Source: Eleusine coracana subsp. coracana
Lineage: Eukaryota; Streptophyta; Magnoliopsida; Poales; Poaceae
DNA length: 64,000 bases
Direction of reading: 5' to 3'
NCBI GenBank assembly: GCA_032690845.1
Contig: CM064433.1
Span: 39,554,658 to 39,618,657, forward strand
Below, piece by piece: positions 45,660-57,142 of the stretch; within the stretch, counting starts at the first letter, position 1; the number at the start of each line of letters is the position of its first letter. The notes beneath the pieces are model-generated. The model saw only the letters and a program-made list of their open reading frames with translations, was not told the origin of the DNA and did no database searches. The position numbers were made by a program, and so were the translations under genes.

Positions 45660-46560
45660 CTGGAACACAAACCCCAAAAGTGAGTACTAGTCCCCGACGC
45701 AGAGGGTGCAGGTCAAAATAAACAATCTGAAGCAGTGAGCAAAATACCGGCTCTAATCCAACACTACCGGAATAGAATCCCTAACCGCTTCCCCCGAAAA
45801 CACAGCCACAGCCCTGGGTGAGCGGAACAAGGATTCACGGATTTAGCGCGACAGGCATACCACCCGAAATTTGTAATAACCTGATTTCGACGCGCTGACT
45901 CGGAAGACCACGTTGGTGGTGTCCGGTGATTCTTAAACCAACATTCCGGCTAGAGTCAGAAAGTTCGTTTAAGAGTTCAAAAGTCTCGAGCGAGGAGGTG
46001 TCGATTCGTACGGAAGACAGACTGCTCAACTTTGGTTTCTTGTTAACGTTGCGGCGCCTTTTAACATTTTTAAATATGCAAATGATGTCGGCCTACCCAT
46101 CCTCACCAAATAAGAAATTGGTCACGAATAGGACCATTCGTATAGTCGGTGGCAGACGATCTCTCAAGTTAGTCGTGTACTACCCGTTTCTTACGAGAAT
46201 CGTGGTTAGCGTACCTGCAGAAGATTCATTCCAGAAACATTACATCAAATCAAAAGAAACGAGCCGAAAATAATCCCTTATTATTGTCCTAGGGCAGGAC
46301 ACTGATGTTTTACGCAATCAGCCCGCGTTCACACCATTGTGCTAGCTTCCCATGTTACAGTCCACTGGGCGGGACACATACCTGCGTTGACGATGCCGTA
46401 GATACAGTATTTAAACAAACAACCTCCTACAGTTAGCCTTGCCACCTGAATCATAACTTATCCATAACTTATTGGGCACGTCCTCACACGTTCGTCACGG
46501 GATTTTCGAAAATATGTCTTTGAATATTATACTATTCCCGAGATAGCTCTGATACCACGC
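45660..46560 (-). promoter_or_regulatory. Leader and PBS of the inner element
   Basis: Inverted copy of 30920-31819 with a 1-bp length difference. PBS TGGTATCAGAGC is on the minus strand at about 46547-46558. Donor-like sites lie at 46381 and 46214 and an acceptor-like site directly before ORF0. Confidence 0.85.
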
Positions 46561-49500
46561 TGTCACGGACCCGCCTTACCACGGAGACGGTTCCGTTCCA
46601 GGATCTTCCTCGGGTGGCGACACGCGCTGTGGCGCCCAATAGTACAATACATGACAGAGAAAGAAAATAATTGCAACAGGAACATAGGTGGAGAAGCAGA
46701 GCTTACATAAATCCGAAGATAAATTACAGACCGGGGGTTTCAACAGAAATAAGTTGCGGAAGCGAAAAGTTCAACACTGGTTCACCAGTTCGACGATATA
46801 ACTAAGATACATTCGCCCTCTCACGGCGACACACAGGGAACATCCGGCCTTAAAAGGTGCCTTGCCCAAGCACCGTACCGGCAAGCAAGGACCTAATCCT
46901 CATCTTCATTTGTGCACAGCTCCCACTCGATGTTCCAACAGTCAGGACGCTGGCCCTCCCAATGGAATCTTCCTCCACAGTGACACTCTCCGTCCTGGTC
47001 ATCTGAAAACCACATAGAGCTACGCCCTGAGTAACTAGTTTACTCAGCAAGACTGACCCGTCAAATTGGCCAACTACAGCCGACACCTAGACATGCAAAG
47101 GCTAGGGATAGGGTTGATATTGCCAGAAAAACTCGCCTAAGAGTGGATCCCTACTTTTTCAAGTTTTAGCACCAAGTTGAGTTGTCATGCGGAGAAATAA
47201 ATTTAGTTTGCACTAGAGCTATAACAATCATAGTTGCAATACAATCTTAATAAGTTCGAACAGCAGTATTAAACCCGCATAGCATCTTAATGGCTTCCGG
47301 CACTGTTCCGTAGCAGTGATCAAGTGGTACTCGTTACTGTGAGGGGCAGCGACTCGAATCGATTTACATCCTGCAGGAGAAACCTGCTTGCACGACCCAT
47401 ACGCGCTTCCCGGAAGCCGCATGGAGCAACCTTTCGCTCACGGTACCGCAGGGTCTTCCGGGTCCAGACTCCCCCGAGAAGGGTCCCCCATCGCGATGCG
47501 CCTCATGCCGCCATCCGTGGGTGGATTGTTCCCTCCTCTCAGCCCCAGTTCCACCAAAGAAGGGAGAAGGCTATCTTCAGACCAAGCGGTAGTCATAGCT
47601 ACGTCGGTTTACTGGGCCCATATCTCCAGCATGCAAACAGTACGTTCAAACTTGATCCCATGGGCCGGACACGAGGCGTAGCCTTAAGGGGGACTCGGAC
47701 GGGGCTACCTCCTTGAAGACAAGCTGTCCTTCCCTTTCCACCTAATTGCCCGTCCGGTCTTCATTGTGATTCCATCCACCCTTTCCTTCATTCCAACCCA
47801 TTCCCTTGTGATACTAATAATTCCTACCTACGAGTGGTCTCCATACCACTCGATAACCAGTCGTCTTACTTTAAGCAGAGCGACTATCGTCCTGAGGCTA
47901 GTAATCGGGAAGAGGGACCTACTGCACACTAGGGTTGCAATCAACTCCTAGCACTTAATGCACAGACAAACTTACATCCGTAGCTAGTGATAGAATAAGA
48001 ATTTAAACTGGGTTATGCACCGGGGCTTGCCTTGGTTCTGCTCTTGGTCGGCTACGGCACCTTCCGCTCCTTCGGAATCCTGCTCCGGTCCTGCCTCCAC
48101 GTGGTTCACAGCGTGATCTATATGATGCAAGAGGGAAAACCGTGAGGGAAGATTCATGGCACTTCCTCAATAAATACGTTAATGCACACTGTTGTAAGTG
48201 GAATTAAACGGTGTGCCGAGACGTTCGGGAGCATCACTCAAGGAGTGGGGCACAGGACGAGGGTACTTCGTGTATTTCCTTCATGGACTCCAGTACTTGA
48301 CCGCGACGACGTTGCATCCACGTACGGTGTGTCGGTGGGTGCCGGGGCAGAACTGTGCAAGTGCCGCCCAGGGTCCGCAGGCACTCACTAAACAGCACTA
48401 GTGTGAGCAACCTTCGCAAAGTACAATTACCCGTGAACTGCCCGAAAACGGAACCTTTTAGCGAACGGGTAAAAATTGCACTCGGGCAATTATTAGGTCG
48501 ACAGGGTTCGGGTCTACGAAAGGCAGGGGTGATTAGTTATAATTAGGTTACACCAGGAGAGAGTTAATTGCTAAGTTTTCCCTACCAAATATTAAGCCAA
48601 AAATTAATTATTAATTATTATAAGGAAAAAGGCATTAAATTAATTTCAGCTAATAAACATAGAATTTCTATATGAAATTTTTCCAGGAAGACTAACACTG
48701 AAAATCCTCCCTGGAGCCCAATTTTTCATATTTTATCTGCTTTCTGTAATTAATAGAAATTCTATTAGTGTTTATCCTATTTATTTTAATCCTGATATAA
48801 AAATTACTAAACATGGGGCATTAGTATTTTTCTACAGTAGTGCAAGTTCACACCAGTCTAACAAAATTTATTTTGCTACAAAATTCCCATTATTCAATTT
48901 ACTATGCAATTTACCAGTTTAACCTATTTCTGGAAATGATTAAATTACGAAAATCCGATTAAACACCGCGGGCCGTAAACAGGCAGCCCACTGGGCTGGG
49001 ACTCGCCCGCGGCCCAGCGCGAGCGCGAGCGCGAGGGCGCTCGGCCGAGCGCGAGGCCAGGCCCACTGGCCTTCGCGGCCCAGCGGCCAGCAAAGCCGAG
49101 TGCGCGCGCGTGCGCTCGCCGGAGCACGGCGGCGCCGGCAGGGGGGGGTCGTCGCAGCTCGCTGCGGTCAGTGGCTCGTGCCGATCCTTAAAGGAGAAAT
49201 GATCTACGCCCCACCGCGCACTCGTCTAAGTCATTAGGATCCATCGGTGGCGGCCGGACGTGGCCCAGCGACGGCGGAAACAGGGCAGGGTACGGCGGCG
49301 GCGGGCGCGACAAGGGAAGGTTGGCAGGGCTCGGGATCTAGTCCGAGAGCTTCACTGGAGCACGGAGAAGGAAGTCACCGAGCTTCTCCCGCAAGAGGGA
49401 GGCCGGGGGTGTGGTCTCACCGGCGAGGTGGGGGTTGCGGTAGCCGGCGGCGGCCTCGAGCGACGGACTAAGGGGAAAAGTGGTCGGAGTTGCCCATCCC

Positions 49501-50455
49501 GAGCTCAAAAGCGTGCGCGAACAAGAGGTGAAGCTCCTCGAGCAAAGAATCGGTCAGGGGCTCACCGTGGGTGCCGGGCGACGCGGTGAAGCGGCGGTCG
49601 GAGACCGGGAGGACGAGGTCGATTCGCGGCGGCTCGACGCGGAAAGGGTCAAGCGACTCCGCTTGAAGACCGAGGATGTCGGGGAGGTGGTCCGGGGGTG
49701 TTCGACGGGGCAGCTCGGGCGGCGAGGCGTCGGCGCGACGAGTCCAGCACCGCGCGGCCATGGCGGGGGCGAGCGAGCGGAGAGGAGAGAGCGAGAGTGG
49801 AGGAGTGAATGCGGCTCGGACAGCGCGGCGGTCGGCAAAAGGCATGTCCGAACGCGCGCGTGGGCCCGTCGATCCGCGGCAACGGCCGTTGACCGTACGC
49901 CGGCGACCACGCGGCGCGCGACGGGGGGGGCAGCGCGGCCTCGGCCGAGTTGTGCTTTCTCAGGGTCGCTGACAGGTGGGTCCCGCAGGCAGTTTTCTTT
50001 TTCCTTTTCTTTTTCCACTCCATTCAGCCGACTGCCTTTGCAAAAATTGTTGGAATTAATCCAGAGCTGATAAAATCAGACCAAAATTATGGTAGGCTCC
50101 CCATAATGTGCTGGTTTTTACAAAAATACTAACTACCAACAGTCCCTACAGTATTTGCCTCAGAAATTTTATGAACAGAGCTGGTTTTTGACCACTTTAA
50201 CAATTATTTGAGGCCTTTAATGAGGGACTAAAATTTTGGAAAAATTCCCAAAATTCTAATTGACCCAGACCAACAACATATAATTTTTGCAAAGGTGAGT
50301 CTTATTGAAAATTTGGGACTTGCAGTTTAAAGGTAAATCAAAAGGGTTTTGAATTCAATTGAATTTAAATTTTGAATTTGAACCAAAGCTTGGTGTCCTA
50401 GTTTAAACTACCTAGATGACACCCTTGGGACCCCAATGTCACTAGGGGTGTCACA
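46561..50455 (-). repeat. 5' LTR of the inner element
   Basis: 3895 bp on the minus strand, TGTGACACCCC ... GGGTCCGTGACA. It carries its own variants (ccgtacgtggatgcaacg; ctttgctcgagg), which it shares with the spacer LTR piece and partly with the outer 3' LTR. Confidence 0.92.
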
Positions 50456-51182
50456 CCTACCCTTGGCCGAATTCGCTTACAACAACAGTTACCAGGAAAG
50501 CATCAAGATGGCACCATTCGAGGCCCTCTATGGGCGCCGCTGTCGCACCCCAGTGAATTGGTCAGAATCAGGGGAGAGGATAATCTTTGGTCCGGAGCTG
50601 GTGCAGCAAGCTGAACAGAAGGTACTTGAAATCCAATCCAACTTACGTGCGGCAAAGTCCAGGCAGAAGAGTTATGCAGACAAAAGGCGCCGCCCGTTGG
50701 AGTTCAGGGTTGGCGATATGGTCTACCTCCGAGTGTCACCCACCAAGGGTGTTCAACGGTTTGGAATTCGCGGGAAGTTAGCACCCCGTTATATTGGTCC
50801 CTACCCTATCATTGCTAGATGTGGGCCAGTGGCCTACCAGCTCCAACTGCCAGTGGAACTCGCTGGAGTGCATGACACGTTTCACGTGTCCCAACTCAAG
50901 AGGTGTTTGAAAACACCGGTGGACATACCACTGGAAGGCACCCAACCACTACAACCTGACCTGACTTATGCCGAGCATCCGATAAAAGTTCTGGACGAGA
51001 AGGAGCGAGCGACACGTAAGAAGACGCTGAAGTTCTATAAAGTCCAATGGAGCAACCATACCGCCAGAGAAGCTACTTGGGAAACTGAAGAGTTCCTGCG
51101 AAGCCACTACCCCGAGTTCCTACACCACCATTTAGGTAAAAACCTTCAACACCTTCCAAATCTCGGGACGAGATTTTCTTAA
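50456..51182 (+). pseudogene. gag-pol: Outer element pol 3' end: integrase C-terminus and chromodomain
   Basis: Resumes the outer pol after the second CCTAC (LPLAEFAYNNSYQ) and runs open to TAA at 51180-51182, about 240 codons. It includes the integrase tail (MAPFEALYGRRCRTP), a basic linker (QKSYADKRRRPLEF), the GPY/F-type module (GKLAPRYIGPYP) and a chromodomain. In the chromodomain, HPIKVLDEKE, LKFYKVQW and ATWETEEFLRSHYPEF carry the aromatic positions expected of the fold. It is separated from the rest of pol by 13.5 kb, so it is not expressed as part of an integrase here. It is the only undamaged chromodomain in the window. Confidence 0.9.
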
Positions 51183-51193
51183 GGGGGGAGGGC
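51181..51193 (+). other. Polypurine tract of the outer element
   Basis: aaggggggagggc directly before the LTR start at 51194, overlapping the pol stop codon. The position and preceding phrase tctcgggacgagattttctt match the non-autonomous element. Confidence 0.9.
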
Positions 51194-54100
51194 TGTGACA
51201 CCCCTAGTGACATTGGGGTCCCAAGGGTGTCATCTAGGTAGTTTAAACCAGGACACCAAGCTTTGGTTCAAATTCAAAATTTAAATTCAATTGAATTCAA
51301 AACCCTTTTGATTTACCTTTAAACTGCAAGTCCCAAATTTTCAATAAGACTCACCTTTGCAAAAATTATATGTTGTTGGTCTGGGTCAATTAGAATTTTG
51401 GGAATTTTTCCAAAATTTTAGTCCCTCATTAAAGGCCTCAAATAATTGTTAAAGTGGTCAAAAACCAGCTCTGTTCATAAAATTTCTGAGGCAAATACTG
51501 TAGGGACTGTTGGTAGTTAGTATTTTTGTAAAAACCAGCACATTATGGGGAGCCTACCATAATTTTGGTCTGATTTTATCAGCTCTGGATTAATTCCAAC
51601 AATTTTTGCAAAGGCAGTCGGCTGAATGGAGTGGAAAAAGAAAAGGAAAAAGAAAACTGCCTGCGGGACCCACCTGTCAGCGACCCTGAGAAAGCACAAC
51701 TCGGCCGAGGCCGCGCTGCCCCGCCCGTCGCGCGCCGCGTGGTCGCCGGCGTACGGCCAACGGCCGTTGCCGCGGATCGACGGGCCCACGCGCGCGTTCG
51801 GACATGCCTTTTGCCGACCGCCGCGCTGTCCGAGCCGCATTCACTCCTCCACTCTCGCTCTCTCCTCTCCGCTCGCTCGCCCCCGCCATTGCCGCGCGGT
51901 GCTGGACCCGTCGCGCCGACGCCTTGCCACCCGAGCTGCCCCGTCGAACACCCCCGGACCACCTCCCCGACATCCTCGGTCTTCAAGCGGAGTCGCTTGT
52001 CCCTTCCCGCATCGAGCCGCCGCAGATCGCCCTCGTCCTCCCCGTCTCCGACCGCCGCTTCACCGCGTCGCCCGGCACCCACGGTGAGCCCCTGACCGAT
52101 TCACTGCTCGCGGAGCTTCACCTCTTGTTCGCGCACGCATTTGAGCTCGGGATAGGCAACTACGACCACATTTCCCCTTAGTCCGTCGCTCGAGGCCGCC
52201 GCCGGCCACCGCAATCCCCACCTCGCCGGTAAGACAACACCCCCGGCCTCCCTCTTTCCGGAGAAGCTCGGTGACCTTCCTCTCCGTGCTCCGGCAAAGC
52301 TTTCCGACCGGGTTCCGAGCCCTACCGTCCTTCCCCTGCCGCGCTAGCCGTCGACGACCTCTGCCCTGTTTCCGCCACCGTCGTTGAGCTGCGTCCGACC
52401 GTCGCCGGCGATGTCCAATAGTCTGGTTGAGTGCGCGAGGTTGCGTAGATCATTTCTCCTTTAAAGACCGGGCCGAGTCCGTGACCGTAGCAAGCTGCGG
52501 CGACCCCCCCCCCCCCCCTGCCGGCGCCGCCGTGCTCCGGCGAGCGCACGCGCGCGCGCGCGCGCACTCGGCTTTGCTGGCCGCTGGGCCGCGAAGGCCA
52601 GTGGGCCTGGCCTCGCGCTCGGCCGAGCGCCCTCGCGCTCGCGCTCGCGCTGGGCCGCGGGCGAGTCCCAGCCCAGTGGGCTGCCTGTTTACGGCCCGCG
52701 GTGTTTAATCGGATTTTCGTAATTTAATCATTTCCAGAAATAGGTTAAACTGGTAAATTGCATAGTAAATTGAATAATGGGAATTTTGTAGCAAAATAAA
52801 TTTTGTTAGACTGGTGTGAACTTGCACTACTGTAGAAAAATACTAATGCCCCATGTTTAGTAATTTTTATATCAGGATTAAAATAAATAGGATAAACACT
52901 AATAGAATTTCTATTAATTACAGAAAGCAGATAAAATATGAAAAAATTGGGCTCTAGGGAAGATTTTCAGTGTTAGTCTTCCTGGAAAAATTTCATATAG
53001 AAATTCTATGTTTATTAGCTGAAATTAATTTAATGCCTTTTTCCTTATAATAATTAATAATTAATTTTTGGCTTAATATTTGGTAGGGAAAACTTAGCAA
53101 TTAACTCTCTCCTGGTGTAACCTAATTATAACTAATCACCCCTGCCTTTCGTAGACCCGAACCCTGTCGACCTAATAATTGCCCGAGTGCAATTTTTACC
53201 CGTTCGCTAAAAGGTTCCGTTTTCGGGCAGTTCACGGGTAATTGTACTTTGCGAAGGTTGCTCACACTAGTGCTGTTTAGTGAGCGCCTGCGGACCCTGG
53301 GCGGCACTTGCACAGTTCTGCCCCGGCACCCACCTACACGCCGTACTTGGATGCGACGTCGTCGCGGTCAAGTACTGGAGTCCATGAAGGAAATACACAA
53401 AGTACCCTCGTCCTGTGCCCCACTCCTTGAGTGATGCCCTCGAACGTCTCGGCACACCGTTTAATTCCACTAATAACAGTGTGCATTAACGTATTTATTG
53501 AGGAAGTGCCATGAATCTTCTCTCACGGCTTTCCCTCTTGCATCATATAGATCACGCCGTGAACCACGTGGAGGCAGGACCGGAGCAGGATCCCGAAGGA
53601 GCGGAAGGTGCCGTAGCCGACCAAGAGCAGAACCAAGGCAAGCCCCGGTGCATAACCCAGTTTAAATTCTTATTCTATCACTAGCTACGGATGTAAGTTT
53701 GTCTGTGCATTAAGTGCTAGGAGTTGATTGCAACCCTAGTGTGCAGTAGGTCCCTCTTCCCGATTACTAGCCTCAGGACGATAGTCGCTCTGCTTAAAGT
53801 AAGACGACTGGTTATCGAGTGGTATGGAGACCACTCGTAGGTAGGAATTATTAGTATCACAAGGGAATGGGTTGGAATGAAGGAAAGGGTGGATGGAATC
53901 ACAATGAAGACCGGACGGGCAATTAGGTGGAAAGGGAAGGACAGCTTGTCTTCAAGGAGGTAGCCCCGTCCGAGTCCCCCCCTAAGGCTACGCCTCGTGT
54001 CCGGCCCTTGGGATCAAGTTTGAACGTACTGTTTGCATGCTGGAGATATGGGCCCAGTAAACCGACGTAGCTACGACTACCGCTTGGTCTGAAGATAGCC

Positions 54101-55108
54101 TTCTCCCTTCTTTGGTGGAACTGGGGCTGAGAGGAGGGAACAATCCACCCACGGATGGCGGCATGAGGCGCATCGCGATGGGGGACCCTTCTCGGGGGAG
54201 TCTGGACCCGGAAGACCCTGCGGTACCGTGAGCGAAAGGTTGCTCCATGCGGCTTCCGGGAAGCGCGTATGGGTCGTGCAAGCAGGTTTCTCCTGCAGGA
54301 TGTAAATCGATTCGAGTCGCTGCCCCTCACAGTAACGAGTACCACTTGATCACTGCTACGGAACAGTGCCGGAAGCCATTAAGATGCTATGCGGGTTTAA
54401 TACTGCTGTTCGAACTTATTAAGATTGTATTGCAACTATGATTGTTATAGCTCTAGTGCAAACTAAATTTATTTCTCCGCATGACAACTCAACTTGGTGC
54501 TAAAACTTGAAAAAGTAGGGATCCACTCTTAGGCGAGTTTTTCTGGCAATATCAACCCTATCCCTAGCCTTTGCATGTCTAGGTGTCGGCTGTAGTTGGC
54601 CAATTTGACGGGTCAGTCTTGCTGAGTAAACTAGTTACTCAGGGCGTAGCTCTATGTGGTTTTCAGATGACCAGGACGGAGAGTGTCACTGTGGAGGAAG
54701 ATTCCATTGGGAGGGCCAGCGTCCTGACTGTTGGAACATCGAGTGGGAGCTGTGCACAAATGAAGATGAGGATTAGGTCCTTGCTTGCCGGTACGGTGCT
54801 TGGGCAAGGCACCTTTTAAGGCCGGATGTTCCCTGTGTGTCGCCGTGAGAGGGCGAATGTATCTTAGTTATATCGTCGAACTGGTGAACCAGTGTTGAAC
54901 TTTTCGCTTCCGCAACTTATTTCTGTTGAAACCCCCGGTCTGTAATTTATCTTCGGATTTATGTAAGCTCTGCTTCTCCACCTATGTTCCTGTTGCAATT
55001 ATTTTCTTTCTCTGTCATGTATTGTACTATTGGGCGCCACAGCGCGTGTCGCCACCCGAGGAAGATCCTAGAACGGAACCGTCTCCGTGGTAAGGCGGGT
55101 CCGTGACA
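51194..55108 (+). repeat. 3' LTR of the outer element
   Basis: 3915 bp direct repeat of 27010-30919. Outside 29480-29700 (53670-53890 here) only isolated differences are seen. Within that patch it carries the inner-element variants (ttcttattctatcac; ccctcttcccgattactag). This suggests a short gene-conversion tract or a recombinant origin. Confidence 0.92.
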
Positions 55109-55214
55109 GCTTTGCCGAGTTGTTTTGTGCCGCAACGGAGACCTCCTCTCCTGTCATGGATCGTTCTGGACCACCTGGTGCCTTTGAGACAGCTTCCAGG
55201 CTGGGTAAAGGAGG
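55109..55214 (+). pseudogene. DUF1618-type pseudogene P1, continuation after the retrotransposon
   Basis: GCTTT target duplication, then about 100 bp matching P2 from 57198 to 57294 (PQRRPPLLSWIVLDHLVPL in frame with the 26957 start). Homology ends abruptly after ctgggtaaaggagg. The frame then reads unrelated sequence to a stop shortly after. P1 is therefore truncated independently of the retrotransposon insertion. Confidence 0.75.
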
Positions 55215-56935
55215 TGGAGGTTTTCAAACTGCTAGGATTAATTTGATTGCTCAAAGTGATGTCTAATCTATTCTATTCTATAAAGAATAAACTTCCTGCA
55301 ATTTTTTAGACACCAAACAATCATCTACCCCCTCTAATCTCAGACGTTGATTAAAATCCACTAATCAAACTAGGACACACGATCACCATTGGGCCCACGC
55401 CCTGGCTGATTCAGCTGGCGATGAAACGCTGTCTACGCCGAGTTCAGTTCGTTCCATCGTCGATTTTTTGTTTTTCAACCGATCCCTGCTTTACCCACCG
55501 TGTAGACCTGCCCGCAAATTTTGCCGATCGCTGTAACGCCCACACGCAGCAATGCCTCTCTTTCCAATCTCTCTGACGGAAATCAGGGACCCCGTATCCT
55601 CTTTCCTTCGTTCGTACTCGAGCCGGGCGCGTAGAGGTCGGGGATGAACACCTACGCGTGGTCGTCATCGCCGAACACCTCGCAGCAAACAGCTCCCCCT
55701 CCTCCTCCGCTGGGCGCGGGCGTGGAGGTCGTGGCCGGGCCCGAGGATGACCTCCGCCTCCGCCACCGCCACAGCTCCTGCCCGAGGCAGAAGGCGCTGG
55801 TCCTAGAGGCCGGGACGAGCTCTCGCCATCGCCCTCCTAGGCAGCGCCGCTCCTTGTCTCGCACGTCCTCCTTCTCTGGGTTAGTGTTTCTCTCTAATAC
55901 TTCGACACAGGACTCTCCTCATGTCAGGGACAAATCTGCAGCCGATGCTGTCGTAGTACTCCTTGTCCTCTTGTTCCTTTGGCCATTGCTGCTCCCTACA
56001 CAAGTGTTTGATGAACAAGGCTTCCCACGCCGCTTGCGTCCTTGCCCTGACCACTTCCGCCGTCAGTCGTCGTCGCCCATGAGAGGGATCCATTCGTGTC
56101 GGCGGCGGCTCCTTGGAGACGGGAGGTGTCAGTCTCGGAGACTAGGCAATGTAGAGGGTGGAGGCAAATTGCTGACAAAAGAGCAACTGATCGGTTGCAG
56201 GTCACGGATGCACTAATAATCACGGCAGGCTTATCTCTGCTTATAGACGGGCACGAGCATGCAACACGGTCACCAAGGGATTACGAGTCAGAACTGAAGC
56301 TTCTCTCGTGGATTCGACCCCATGCTCGCGTCGAATGGGGGGTGAGGAGCAATGCGCTGTTCTTGACGATGAGTAGATCGTGATCTCACGATACATTGGA
56401 GGAGATTGAGGGTCCATTCGCCGAGGGCTTTGAGCGGGTACCAATCAGTCCTTTGACCATAATAAATCGCATGAATTCACCTCATGTGTTTCTGCCATAT
56501 CCGCCACAGTGCAAGCCTTGCTTAGCGTGTTGCCGTATCAGCCACAATGCTAGCCTCAGTCCTTCGACCTTGGGTGGAGTTCAGACTCAATGTTATGTCC
56601 CCAACAGGCTGTGCAATCAGACTAATATAATCCCATCAATTTCAGTATGTGTCATTTGCTCTAGCGTCTCCAAATTCTTGTAGCACTATGTGGAAAGAGC
56701 GAGATGTAATTTTTGACGGTTAATAACTATATATATAATATTCAGAAACCAGATAAACTTTTATGAGTGTTAATAACTATACAATAAATAAAAGGGTGAG
56801 AAAACAAAAAATCAATATCAAATGTATAGCTACATGAGTATATCCATTCTGTAAGAAGGAAAACATGTCTGAGAACTTACCGTGTCGATAATTTTTGTCG
56901 CACGTGCCCAGCTACTAGTGCACCCTAAGTTAACA
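55215..56935. other. Spacer between P1 and P2; one unassigned ORF
   Basis: The longest frame (55644-56216, plus, 190 codons) starts MNTYAWSSSPNTSQQTAPPP. It has a Pro-rich and Arg/Ser-rich first half and a short hydrophobic run (VVVLLVLLFLWPLLLP). I recognise no domain. Overlapping frames exist on the other strand, and ggtgtcg/gttagtg-like sites leave room for an intron. It could be a small gene, a captured exon or chance. From 56390 to 56935 the DNA is AT-rich without visible features. Confidence 0.3.
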
Positions 56936-57142
56936 ACATTGTATTTCCTAGCTGGGCAACGCCTTGAGATTGAGAGCGGCCACGGTGAGGCCCACCAATG
57001 TAACTGGTTGGTGGGGTTCCTTGCAGTTGCAGTGCCCCCCTCCTCCCCTCCTCTCTCCTCCTAGCAGCGCGCTTCCTCTCAAATCTAGGGTAAGCCCCAC
57101 CCGATCCATCCATCCATCGACCTCCCTCCCCTCGCTCTAGCC
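56936..57142 (+). promoter_or_regulatory. Duplicated 5' flank of pseudogene P2
   Basis: Paralogous to 26755-26956. It ends ctctagccatgtcc at the ATG. CT-rich runs and gatccatccatccatcgacc suggest a 5' UTR. This copy is free of insertions. Confidence 0.6.

Larger units (their letters stand above)
27010..50455. repeat. Near-palindrome: two 10.7-kb inverted arms with a 1.95-kb spacer
   Basis: Left arm 27010-37765, spacer 37766-39715, right arm 39716-50455. Matching features keep a constant coordinate sum (77479): gag-pol frame starts 33085 and 44394, frame stops 37023 and 40456, ORF0 frame starts 31802 and 45677. Only small indels change it, such as 2 bp in a poly-C run. Coding differences are five residues in ORF0 and three in early gag, with none in the remaining 1000 or so codons. 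Confidence 0.92.
36914..50455 (-). mobile_element. Inner gypsy element, same family, inverted, TSD CCTAC
   Basis: Inserted into the integrase codons of the outer element, with perfect target duplications CCTAC at 36909-36913 and 50456-50460. On the minus strand: 5' LTR 46561-50455, PBS, leader, ORF0, gag-pol to 40566, then a scrambled LTR-derived 3' region (36914-40565). Both outer termini are correct LTR ends (tgtcacgg ... gggtgtcaca), so integration was ordinary. The 3' region lacks the pol C-terminus, the PPT and much of the 3' LTR. Its pol stops at the same CCTAC as the outer pol. This 3' part must therefore have been rebuilt after insertion. Confidence 0.88.
27010..55108 (+). mobile_element. 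Outer large-LTR gypsy chromovirus, containing a nested inverted copy
   Basis: Bounded by direct LTRs 27010-30919 and 51194-55108 and by a 5-bp target duplication with one mismatch (GTTTT/GCTTT). It carries an iMet PBS, ORF0, gag-pol and PPT. Pol order is protease, RT, RNase H, integrase, chromodomain, which with the chromodomain places it among chromoviruses. The large LTRs and extra upstream ORF resemble the Tekay-type rice elements RIRE3/RIRE8 as I remember them. It is split at 36913 in integrase by 13.5 kb of the same family in opposite orientation. Without the insert it would be about 14.6 kb. The two LTRs differ at only some 25-30 positions, so insertion is recent. Confidence 0.92.

Noticed and set aside
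27010..50455. The palindrome as a pure assembly or library foldback artefact
   Set aside because: The arms differ by real substitutions (eight coding changes, LTR haplotype differences) and the inner element has a perfect, unique 5-bp target duplication at its outer ends. A technical foldback would give identical arms. It is not fully excluded, so a long-read check is listed.
55644..56216. A confident host gene in the P1-P2 spacer
   Set aside because: The frame is long for chance but compositionally biased, with antisense frames overlapping it and no recognisable domain. Kept only as an unassigned ORF.
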